Shown: in pieces, positions 57,256 through 64,000 of the stretch
How the letters are laid out: every line of letters starts with the position of its first letter
Position numbering within the stretch: the stretch's first letter is position 1
NCBI GenBank assembly: GCA_017649855.1
Contig: JAGCGA010000003.1
Location: forward strand, 1-64,000
Direction: 5' to 3'
Length of the DNA: 64,000 bases
Source: Bacteroidales bacterium
Lineage (GTDB): Bacteria > Bacteroidota > Bacteroidia > Bacteroidales > WCHB1-69
Translations under genes and position numbers: made by a program
Notes under the pieces: model-generated
Told to the model about the DNA's origin: nothing
The model's database searches: none
Seen by the model: the letters and a program-made list of their open reading frames with translations, nothing else

Positions 57256-58344
57256 TCAGCGCTTTATCTCAATGATTTGGTGGGCGATATGATGATCGTC
57301 CAGGATCTGGTGCACGCGGTTCTCGTCGGTGTCGGTGATGAAGACCTGGCCGAAGTGGTCGTTGCCCACCATGTTGAGCAATTCTGAAATGCGGCTGCGG
57401 TCCAGTTTGTCAAAGATGTCGTCCAATAGCAAGATGGGCTTGATCCGTTTTTGGCCGAAGCAGTAGTCGAATTGTGCCAGGCGCATGGCCAGGGAGAAAG
57501 ACTTCTGCTGGCCTTGGGAGCCGAAACGTCTGACGGGCTGCCCATTGAGCAGGAACAGGAAGTCGTCTTTGTGGGGACCGAAGTTGGAGAAGCCGGTCTT
57601 GGCATCTGTGGACCAGTTTTCTTGGATGCCAGCCTCAAACGTGTGGTCCATCAGCCCTGACTGATAAAGGATCTCCACATTCTCGGCATCTTTGGTCAAC
57701 TGTTCGTAGTGTTTTTGGAAAATGGGCTGGATTTCGGTGATGAAAGTCCTTCTGCGCTCGAAGATCTGCTGACCGAGAGGGCTCATCTGGTCATCCAGGA
57801 TTCTCAAGATAGTCTCTTCAAAATGTCGTTCATCGAGCATCTTCTTTAACAGTGCGTTGCGTTGTTGGAGCAGCTTGCGATAGGAGATCAGCTCTTGGAG
57901 GTATTCGGCATCGAATTGGGAGATGACCGCGTCAAAGAATTTGCGTCGCACCTCGCTGCCTCCATGGATGATCTCACTGTCGTACGGGGAGACCATGACG
58001 ACCGGATACTGTCCGATATGGGCACTCAGACGCGGGTACTCTTTCTTGTTGGCTCGCATCGACTTGTGCCCGTTCTTATAGGTGCAGCTGATATGGGCGC
58101 TGTTGTCGCTCTCCCGTTGACAGAAGGTGCCGTGGATGGCGAAGAAATCAGTGTTGAAGCGAACGGAGAAGATGTCCTGTGCCGAGAAATAGCTCTTGCA
58201 GAACGAGAGGTAATAGATAGCGTCGAGGAGATTGGTTTTCCCGCTGCCGTTCTTGCCCACAATGGCATTCACGTTCCCGTTGAAGGAAAACTCAGCCTCC
58301 TCGTAGCTTTTGAAGTTGGACAGTTGTATGTTCTTAAGATACAT
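57256..58344 (-). CDS. recF: DNA replication/repair protein RecF
   Basis: 362 residues of an SMC-like ATPase. Walker A is VGKNGSGKTNLLDAIYYLSF near residue 32, and Walker B with the D-loop is PILLLDDIFDKLDRSR near the end. The N-terminal LKNIQLSNFKSYEEAEF is the family's opening, and GSQGQQKSFSLAMRLAQ is the ABC-type signature. RecF helps load RecA at gapped DNA behind stalled forks. The length is normal. It is not next to dnaA/dnaN here, as is common in Bacteroidetes. Confidence 0.95.
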   Translation of the reverse strand: MYLKNIQLSNFKSYEEAEFSFNGNVNAIVGKNGSGKTNLLDAIYYLSFCKSYFSAQDIFSVRFNTDFFAIHGTFCQRESDNSAHISCTYKNGHKSMRANKKEYPRLSAHIGQYPVVMVSPYDSEIIHGGSEVRRKFFDAVISQFDAEYLQELISYRKLLQQRNALLKKMLDERHFEETILRILDDQMSPLGQQIFERRRTFITEIQPIFQKHYEQLTKDAENVEILYQSGLMDHTFEAGIQENWSTDAKTGFSNFGPHKDDFLFLLNGQPVRRFGSQGQQKSFSLAMRLAQFDYCFGQKRIKPILLLDDIFDKLDRSRISELLNMVGNDHFGQVFITDTDENRVHQILDDHHIAHQIIEIKR

Positions 58345-58358
58345 CTATAATAAAATAT

Positions 58359-58386
58359 GTAGAGACGACTTGCGAGCCGTCTCTAC
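58359..58386. repeat. Palindromic GTAGAGACG repeat, possible terminator
   Basis: A perfect 9-bp stem GTAGAGACG/CGTCTCTAC with a 10-base loop, in the 60-base gap between the M49-like gene and recF. Palindromes beginning GTAGAGACG are, as I recall, dispersed repeats in many Bacteroidetes and cyanobacteria. It could also stop transcription, but it has no T-run. Confidence 0.6.
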
Positions 58387-58404
58387 CAAGATAATTGCAA
58401 TTTA

Positions 58405-60054
58405 TTATAAACCAATAACATTCAGCCCTTGATTGAAGCGGATGTCTCTGGGGATGCCGGCCTTGTTGATGCGGTCGAGATCTTTTTGCAGGTTGCTGCC
58501 GACGGTGCCGTGTTTCTTGCTGAACTGTTGGGCGAATTCGAAGTTTCCTTCGGCCTGGGTCTTGAGAATCAAGGCAATCCAGCTGTTCATGGCATCACGG
58601 GCTTTGTCATAGTCGATATGATAGGTCCCATTGCCGGTGCGTTTGAAGGCGCCGTTCTCTTCCAGATAGTTGTAGCACATCATGTTGGCGATGCCGTGCG
58701 CCTCTTTGGCACCGAATCTGACGGAACGGAGCAATCCCACGATGTAGGTGGTGATAGCATCCTCCACGGAGATGTCGGTGATTTCGCCTTTGTCAATCAA
58801 ATTACAGACAAGATAGAGTCCGATGATGTCGGCCTTGGCCTCTTCCCAGCTGGTGTTTTCGGTCTGCATGGCATCATCCACAGAGCCTTTGCCGTTGATA
58901 GTCTGTTTAACGCCTAAGCCGTGGGCCACCTCATGGAAAGTCACATTCCAGAAGAAGGCATCGAAGGTGATATGGTTTTGCTCCGACGGCTCGATCACGA
59001 TCTCGCCGATGGGCTTCATGATCTTGTCGAACTTGGCCTGCATGGCGTTGCGCAGCTGGAAGCGGCGGGAGCCCTTCTCCTCCTGGATTCTGTCGTCATT
59101 CGGCAGGTTGATGGCGATGGTCTTGCCAGCCGCATTGCAGTCGCCACCGTAGAAGATGACATCGTAGATGTTCATGTCGGAAGAGGTGCCCGGCACGTAG
59201 TTTTTCTTGTGTTGGGGCTCGCATGGCAGTTCTTTCTGCAGCTGCGGCAACATGGCGACAAACTTGTCCAACTTGCCACTCTCCTCTTCGTCTTTCACCA
59301 GCACAAATGCCTCGTAGGAGGTCTTCACGCTATTCAGCTCATCGTCATAGTTCTCGATAGGACCGAACACGAAGTCCAGCTTGGTGTCTTTCATGTCCAT
59401 CCAGGCGAGGTCTGATTTGTAGTAGTCGTCGGTCAGAAGGGCTTTCTTGCGCTCTGTGAGATATTTCTTCATGGATTTGTTGTCGGCGATGGCGATGGCC
59501 TTGTCGAGCAGTTGGCACACCTTGTCGATCTTATCCTTGTACATCTCGTGATACCAGAGGGTTTTCAAGTTGTTGTTCTCGTCGCGCACCAGCACCGTGT
59601 AGTGGGAGCTCTTGTTGGGGTCGTCGTAGGCCTCGAACTCCTCTTTTGTGATGTCGTGGGGATAGTAGTTGGCAGTGACAGGCTTCTCGCCATAGCCCTT
59701 GATGAAGGGAGCATTTCCGCGCAGACGGTCCCAAGCGCCATAGTTGATCATGGCATAGTCCTTGACCCACGGGTCGCTGATGGTGTCCAGGATGGACTTG
59801 TCGCCGAAGGTCTGCTCCCAGAACAGCTCGTCCATAATCTCGCCGATCTCGAAGAAAATGGGGAGCAGCTGTTTGTCGTTCTCGCTCAGTTTGGAGATGT
59901 CGGTGGTAAGGTCAAAATAGGCGTACTCTTCCACCTTCTGCTGCATCTCGCTGATCTTCTCGCCCGTGACGGGATCTGTTTTTTTCTTGCTACATTGCGT
60001 TGACATCAGCAGGATGCCGCCAAGCAGGATAACCATAGTAATTGATTTTTTCAT
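58405..60054 (-). CDS. M49-like zinc metallopeptidase lipoprotein
   Basis: 549 residues with a lipoprotein signal (VILLGGILLMSTQC, lipid Cys22). The zinc motif FHEVAHGLG (HExxH) lies near residue 373, and SWEEAKADIIGLYL about 30 residues later gives the third ligand Glu. This pairing is found in the dipeptidyl-peptidase III (M49) group and its bacterial relatives; the classical M49 motif has one extra residue (HExxGH), so the exact subfamily is open. It should cut peptides outside the cytoplasm. An imperfect hairpin lies in its leader (about 60089-60132). Confidence 0.77.
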   Translation of the reverse strand: MKKSITMVILLGGILLMSTQCSKKKTDPVTGEKISEMQQKVEEYAYFDLTTDISKLSENDKQLLPIFFEIGEIMDELFWEQTFGDKSILDTISDPWVKDYAMINYGAWDRLRGNAPFIKGYGEKPVTANYYPHDITKEEFEAYDDPNKSSHYTVLVRDENNNLKTLWYHEMYKDKIDKVCQLLDKAIAIADNKSMKKYLTERKKALLTDDYYKSDLAWMDMKDTKLDFVFGPIENYDDELNSVKTSYEAFVLVKDEEESGKLDKFVAMLPQLQKELPCEPQHKKNYVPGTSSDMNIYDVIFYGGDCNAAGKTIAINLPNDDRIQEEKGSRRFQLRNAMQAKFDKIMKPIGEIVIEPSEQNHITFDAFFWNVTFHEVAHGLGVKQTINGKGSVDDAMQTENTSWEEAKADIIGLYLVCNLIDKGEITDISVEDAITTYIVGLLRSVRFGAKEAHGIANMMCYNYLEENGAFKRTGNGTYHIDYDKARDAMNSWIALILKTQAEGNFEFAQQFSKKHGTVGSNLQKDLDRINKAGIPRDIRFNQGLNVIGL

Positions 60055-60133
60055 AAGAATCTTATTTTAAATGAATAATAAACAAAGAAATAGCCTCCAT
60101 GGATGCGTTTTTCCCATCATACCATAGAGGCTG

Positions 60134-60141
60134 CAAATATA
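60134..60141 (-). promoter_or_regulatory. -7 box (TATATTTG) for the M49-like gene
   Basis: TATATTTG on the minus strand, 80 bases before the ATG. The leader between contains an AGCCTC/GAGGCT-based hairpin. Confidence 0.45.
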
Positions 60142-60174
60142 ATTATTTTATGGATGTCTGGCGGAAGAAAAATC

Positions 60175-61593
60175 TCAATCGAGGACGCAGCGGACCGAGA
60201 AGCCGCTCTTGCGATCGGAGACGATGTCAATGCCGGGAGCTGAATTGCCATTAAACACCACTACAGATTGGGCACTGGGGCCATTGGCTTGGCATCCTAA
60301 AGTGGTGCTCCATAACATTGACTCACTTCCAGGTGGTGAATATGACGCAGTGGTATAATAATTGTAAACACCCGCTGGTAATATCGAAAAACCAGTGGCA
60401 TTATTGGTGGAAGGGTTGTTGCCTGGGGCGCAAGACCAACTTGCGAAATTCCAATAATTTGTGGAAGCCCATGCTTTGGCAGTATTGTAAGAGTTGTTGT
60501 TGCAGAAGTATTGGCTCTGGCTTCGCACATAGTTGTCCAGTTGTTGCCATTCCGCTATACTGGGCACATGCCAGCCCTCTGGACAAATACCTTGCACGCC
60601 CGAAGGATTGCTGTCGCTCCCGTTGGCGCCGTGCATCACGGCAGGCCAGTTGTAGAAATAGCCAAAGAGCGCCACATTGGCACTGTCATTGTTGGGATAA
60701 TAACGGTAAGCGTCGGTATTGCTGCCGTTAACTCCCAAAGGGATCATCGTTCCGTCAGTGTATCTGACAGAGCGGAGATTTTCTTTCGCCCAGCATTGGT
60801 TGCCGATCTGGACCGTGTTGTAAACATTGCCGTCGTAGTCATACACATACGGGAGTCGCTTACAAGGAAAGCCGTCATTAATCCCTTGCGGGAAAGCAAA
60901 ATAAAGCTTGATAAACTGTGTACTACTCTGTTCCTGCACCAGACTCAAAGATATTACGTCAGATCCGTTGATGGTGGCATAACCGATATATTCCATCTGG
61001 TCCCCTTGATGGAACGGTTGGTAGGAATTGCCCTTGGGTGACAAGCCGTCAAGATCTTCTTGAGAAGAGAGGCCATGGTATTTGATTCCATTCTTTCCCC
61101 CATTTCCCTGGTTTACAATCTTGACAGATGCAGATTTGCCGTTCTGCTTTGCTATGAGAAAATAGATACCTGCCGCAGCAAACGTCATGTCCAACTGGTG
61201 GGATCCGGGAAGAACGGATGTCATACGAGAAGACTCTACGACACGCCCCGTCATATCCGTGATGTCAATTGTCACATCGCCGGCCTCCTGCACACGTAGG
61301 GTTGTCAGGGCGTTTCCTTGGCACGGGTTGGGGCTGCAAGACCAGTGGAGAGGCTCGACCGATTGCCAGGTTTCCACGCCATTGGGTCCGGGGGTGGCAT
61401 GCAGTTGCAGGACGGTATCAGGCCAATAGAGGGTCTCCTGCCAGCCTTGGGAGAGGTTCTTCACTTGGATTTGTTCAAGACGCACATAGCGGTTGCTGGT
61501 ATCCCGCCCCGAAAAATACAAATACACCGTCTGGGCGTAAAACACCGTAGCGGTCATAACTATCACAAGGGAGAGTAAAAGCTTCTTCATCAT
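60175..61593 (-). CDS. Secreted FISUMP-domain protein, paralogue of 24696-26093
   Basis: 472 residues with a signal peptide (LLLSLVIVMTATVFYAQ). The layout is the same as the first copy: an N-terminal domain (VYLYFSGRDTSNRYVRLEQI), a T9SS-like segment in the middle (CSPNPCQGNALTTL, VTIDITDMTGRVVESS, AAGIYFLIAKQNG, VKIVNQGNGGKN), then the FISUMP domain (YNTVQIGNQCWAKENLRSV, ICPEGWHVPSIAEWQQLD, TGFSILPAGV, GFSVRCVLD). The conserved Cys, Trp and Gly residues are kept. The ligand is unknown. A run of nine G lies 108 bases upstream of the start, which could affect expression. Confidence 0.85.
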   Translation of the reverse strand: MMKKLLLSLVIVMTATVFYAQTVYLYFSGRDTSNRYVRLEQIQVKNLSQGWQETLYWPDTVLQLHATPGPNGVETWQSVEPLHWSCSPNPCQGNALTTLRVQEAGDVTIDITDMTGRVVESSRMTSVLPGSHQLDMTFAAAGIYFLIAKQNGKSASVKIVNQGNGGKNGIKYHGLSSQEDLDGLSPKGNSYQPFHQGDQMEYIGYATINGSDVISLSLVQEQSSTQFIKLYFAFPQGINDGFPCKRLPYVYDYDGNVYNTVQIGNQCWAKENLRSVRYTDGTMIPLGVNGSNTDAYRYYPNNDSANVALFGYFYNWPAVMHGANGSDSNPSGVQGICPEGWHVPSIAEWQQLDNYVRSQSQYFCNNNSYNTAKAWASTNYWNFASWSCAPGNNPSTNNATGFSILPAGVYNYYTTASYSPPGSESMLWSTTLGCQANGPSAQSVVVFNGNSAPGIDIVSDRKSGFSVRCVLD

Positions 61594-61700
61594 AAATGAT
61601 TAAATCTGTTGTCAATAAAAAATGGTTCATATTTACATCCTATAAGACGAATGAACACCTATTTTTATTACACTTTGCCAACAAAAAAAATCATTTTTTC

Positions 61701-61709
61701 GGGGGGGGG
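61701..61709. repeat. Homopolymeric G9 tract
   Basis: Nine G in a row follow TTTTTTC in the 141-base gap between the FISUMP gene (start 61593) and the DUF2461 gene (stop 61735). The gap otherwise holds only AT-rich DNA. Length changes by slippage are possible. Confidence 0.8.
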
Positions 61710-61734
61710 TAATATGTTGATTTTTAATGTTTTA

Positions 61735-62442
61735 TTATAAAAATTTTACCACATCCCTCATGCTCTCCATCTCCTCCAGATTGATCTCGATATTCTCGGT
61801 GATGAAGTCGTTGAAGGGCTTCATGGCCTGGCAATAGCCGGCGATGATCTGCACGGCATCTTGGCGCTGTAGGACGTCGTCGGGCAGGTCGAAGGAGATG
61901 GTGTAGTCTTTGGGGAGCAGATATTCGGGATGTGGGAAATCCTTTGGATAGCCGTTGGGGATTCGTTTGTAATAGTTCAGTCCCAAGGTGGGTTTCCGTT
62001 TTTGCAGTTCCGGGTCTTGCATGATGCCATGGAACAGTTCCGCCTGGTCCACGATGGCGTGGCGCAGGGCGTGCATCTCCTTGGTGGGCAGCCACCAGAC
62101 ACCGCCCGCCACCATCACCTTGCGCGGCTCTATTTGGATGTAATAGCCTCCATAGTACGATTTCTTTCCCTTTTCATTGATATAGGTGCCGAAATGTCCT
62201 TTATAGGGTGTCTTGTCTGCAGAAAAACGGATGTCGCGATAGATGCGGAATTGACAGTCTTTCGGGGTGAGATAGGAAACCGAAGGGTCGAATGCGGCAA
62301 TTGATTCGATCAGCTCGGCCGTCAGCTGGGTGAACTCGCCCCACGCGGCATCATAAATTGCCCGGTTGGCCTTGAACCACTCGCGGTTGTTGTGCGTGAT
62401 GAGCTGTCTCAAAAACGACTGCATGATATTGTCCGTTTCCAT
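61735..62442 (-). CDS. DUF2461-family protein
   Basis: 235 residues from ATG 62442. Family blocks are HNNREWFKANRAIYDAAWGEF, FRIYRDIRFSADKTPYKGHFG, YYIQIEPRKVMVAGGVWWLP and IPNGYPKDFPHPEYLLPKDY. This soluble family (TIGR02453/DUF2461) is widespread in Bacteroidetes, without a proven function. It follows tlyA on the same strand with an 11-base gap. Confidence 0.88.
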   Translation of the reverse strand: METDNIMQSFLRQLITHNNREWFKANRAIYDAAWGEFTQLTAELIESIAAFDPSVSYLTPKDCQFRIYRDIRFSADKTPYKGHFGTYINEKGKKSYYGGYYIQIEPRKVMVAGGVWWLPTKEMHALRHAIVDQAELFHGIMQDPELQKRKPTLGLNYYKRIPNGYPKDFPHPEYLLPKDYTISFDLPDDVLQRQDAVQIIAGYCQAMKPFNDFITENIEINLEEMESMRDVVKFL

Positions 62443-62453
62443 AGTCTTGTGGT

Positions 62454-63248
62454 TTACAAATTCTTTTTCAATACTTTTACCTCGGCGCATATCTTGTTGA
62501 CATCCAGTCGGTAGCCATGGTCCTGCATGCCAAAGAGGGCTAGGAACTCCACATTCTTGTGGATATCGAACAGCGTGGAGACGGTCAGATTCTGAAGATG
62601 GAAACCCTGGTTTAGCGCCTCGCTCACCACCTTCTGGATGGCGACTTTGTATCCTTTCTCCTCTTTGACGATGCCATTCTTGTTCAGAAAAGAGGGGCCG
62701 GCCTCAAATTGGGGTTTGATGAGGAGCACCATGCGGCCGTCGGGCTTCAGGAAGGTGTGGCAATATGGGAGAATGTAGGTCAGGGAGATGAAAGAGACGT
62801 CGGAGACGATCATGTCGAAAGGTTCGCCTTCGGCCTCTTCCAAGGTCAGTTCGCGGAAGTCGCGGTTCTCGATGGAGAGCACCCGGCTGTCGGCGCGGAG
62901 TGTGTCGGCCAGCTGGCGTGTGCCCACATCGATGGCCACCACCCTACTCGCCCCGTGTTGCAGCGCGCAATCGGTGAAGCCGCCCGTGGAGGCGCCCACA
63001 TCCAAGATGCGCAAGCCTTCCAGGGATAGCTCGAAGTCTTCGATGGCCTTCTCCAGTTTCAGGCCACCCATGCTGACGTACTTGTTGAAGATGTCGATCA
63101 CCTCTACCTGTATGGAGTCATCCACCTCCAAAGAAGATTTAGAAACCAAACAGCCATTCACCTTGACAGTATTGTGGCGAATGGCGGTTTGGGCTTTCTC
63201 CCTCGATGGGAAGAGCTGTTTTTCTACCAGATATTTGTCGAGTCGCAT
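62454..63248 (-). CDS. tlyA: TlyA-family rRNA 2'-O-methyltransferase
   Basis: 264 residues. An N-terminal S4 RNA-binding domain (MRLDKYLVEKQLFPSREKAQTA in part, then VKVNGCLVSKSS) is followed by a RrmJ-type methyltransferase fold with the SAM site ILDVGASTGGFTDCALQ and the catalytic-type K-D-K-E pieces (VVAIDVGTRQL, DMIVSDVSFIS, LLIKPQFEAG). TlyA methylates ribose in 16S and/or 23S rRNA and influences capreomycin sensitivity in mycobacteria. The length is normal. Confidence 0.92.
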   Translation of the reverse strand: MRLDKYLVEKQLFPSREKAQTAIRHNTVKVNGCLVSKSSLEVDDSIQVEVIDIFNKYVSMGGLKLEKAIEDFELSLEGLRILDVGASTGGFTDCALQHGASRVVAIDVGTRQLADTLRADSRVLSIENRDFRELTLEEAEGEPFDMIVSDVSFISLTYILPYCHTFLKPDGRMVLLIKPQFEAGPSFLNKNGIVKEEKGYKVAIQKVVSEALNQGFHLQNLTVSTLFDIHKNVEFLALFGMQDHGYRLDVNKICAEVKVLKKNL

Positions 63249-63260
63249 AGCAGTGACGAC

Positions 63261-63752
63261 TTAGCGTAAACGGTCGGCGCTTCTCACCAGCGCCTCGTCT
63301 TTCTTGATGAAGCGGTTGGCAAAATAGAGGCATGCGGCTTCTATGGCAATCAAGATGATCAGCAGGATCTGGTTGGCGAAATGGAATCCTGTGATGGTCT
63401 CTCCGCGCAGGGAGAAGAATTTCTTGATGATGACGTCAGGACACAACCACAGCATCAGCATCAGGGCGATCAGATAGACGATCATCGTGATGGAGACGAT
63501 ATTGCTTTGGCGGATTCTGTTCTTGAAGGAGAACAGGGCGATGGCGCACAGTATGGCGCAGGTGGCCAACAGGAAAGCGAGATAATAGAGTCGCATGACC
63601 GCCACGCCATCAGGGATGTTCATCTTTACACAGAGAGCATTGTATATGTATTGTGCATTGGAGGTGTCGAAGATGCCAATGGGGAGGATGATCAGAACGA
63701 TAGGCACGATGATGCCTACAAGAAGAAACAGGGATTGTATTCTTTGAATCAT
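63261..63752 (-). CDS. DUF4293-type membrane protein
   Basis: 163 residues with four membrane helices (LFLLVGIIVPIVLIILPI; LYYLAFLLATCAILCAIALF; IVSITMIVYLIALMLMLWL; ILLIILIAIEAACLYFA). The start MIQRIQSLFLL and the end FANRFIKKDEALVRSADRLR are typical of the Bacteroidetes-specific DUF4293 family. Function unknown. Confidence 0.82.
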   Translation of the reverse strand: MIQRIQSLFLLVGIIVPIVLIILPIGIFDTSNAQYIYNALCVKMNIPDGVAVMRLYYLAFLLATCAILCAIALFSFKNRIRQSNIVSITMIVYLIALMLMLWLCPDVIIKKFFSLRGETITGFHFANQILLIILIAIEAACLYFANRFIKKDEALVRSADRLR

Positions 63753-63773
63753 AATAATCAGTTTTTTGTGATG

Positions 63774-64000
63774 TTACTCTTTATTGCCAACGGTTTTGCT
63801 TAAGATGAAAGGCGGGAATTTCTGCATTTTCTTGCCCACCGTGAATTTCGGGGAGAATTTGATTTTCACGTTGGAGGGATCGCCGTTCCCATAGTCTTTC
63901 AGGTTCTTGGCGAACTTCACCAGGCTGTTCAACTCGCCCTCCTGGTTGCGCAGAATCTTCACCATATCGACGGCAATGGGCACCTTGATGGGGGTGGTGG
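63774..64000 (-). CDS. C-terminal part of an unknown protein, cut by the window edge
   Basis: The frame is open from 64000 down to the stop at 63774, giving about 75 residues. It reads TTPIKVPIAVDMVKIL, then a helical charged stretch, then KIKFSPKFTVGKKMQKFPPF. The strand-like end and the 'IPVxVD' type start recall LEA2/WHy-like beta-sandwich lipoproteins, but this is only a hint. It lies 21 bases upstream of DUF4293 on the same strand. Confidence 0.55.
   Translation of the reverse strand, partial: TTPIKVPIAVDMVKILRNQEGELNSLVKFAKNLKDYGNGDPSNVKIKFSPKFTVGKKMQKFPPFILSKTVGNKE

Overview
The window is chromosomal DNA from a member of the Bacteroidota, most likely an uncultured, host-associated Bacteroidales. 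The evidence is: type IX secretion (T9SS) sorting domains of type A (1-228) and type B (29651-31699, 32991-33869); promoters of the Bacteroidetes form TAnnTTTG just upstream of many starts; no Shine-Dalgarno pattern; many lipoproteins whose lipobox is followed by charged residues; and families such as DUF5686, DUF4296, DUF4293, FISUMP and GLPGLI. No species can be named from the sequence alone.

Layout. (1) 1-3.8 kb: the 3' end of a secreted T9SS protein, the ribosome-associated ABC-F protein EttA, a ~460-bp MITE-like inverted-repeat element, and an HD-domain hydrolase. (2) About 3.8-17.7 kb: an AT-rich accessory block. It is bordered by a 3'-truncated ORF6N gene plus REP-like palindromes on the left and a 3'-truncated ADP-ribosylglycohydrolase plus simple repeats on the right. 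Its core is a divergent locus: an ECF sigma factor with a membrane anti-sigma factor on one strand, and two membrane proteins plus a membrane-anchored CHAT protease on the other. Around it lie several unrecognised small and membrane proteins. (3) 17.7-29.7 kb: housekeeping and envelope genes (msrA, an M3 peptidase, ligA, a double-HAD fusion, a lipid A-type acyltransferase), a FISUMP surface protein, a nitroreductase and a GH2 beta-mannosidase lipoprotein. (4) 29.7-34.4 kb, minus strand: a four-gene operon of an ECF sigma factor, a membrane-anchored protein ending in a T9SS type B domain, an M16 peptidase-like protein without its zinc motif, and a large T9SS surface protein. (5) 34.5-46 kb: DNA glycosylase, DUF4296 lipoprotein, CCA-adding enzyme, PNGase F-type glycosidase, an orphan FecCD permease, two SurA-like chaperones and a DUF5686 outer-membrane protein. 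(6) 46-64 kb: tRNA-His, glutathione peroxidase, nitroreductase, cysS, acyl-CoA synthetase, sigma factor plus glycosyltransferase, tgt, a DPM1-like glycosyltransferase, an EEP-family protein, recF, an M49-like metallopeptidase, a second FISUMP protein, DUF2461, tlyA, DUF4293 and a truncated unknown.

How the genes fit together: PNGase F and beta-mannosidase would act at the two ends of the N-glycan core, which suits a gut organism feeding on glycoproteins. The SurA-like proteins, DUF5686 protein, T9SS cargo and acyltransferase describe a heavily built outer membrane. The most interesting candidates for undescribed biology are the CHAT/sigma/anti-sigma locus (5.9-13.0 kb), in which a protease could control a membrane-held sigma factor, and the sigma/T9SS-domain operon at 29.7-34.4 kb. 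Functional statements about these two loci are inference from domains and gene order.
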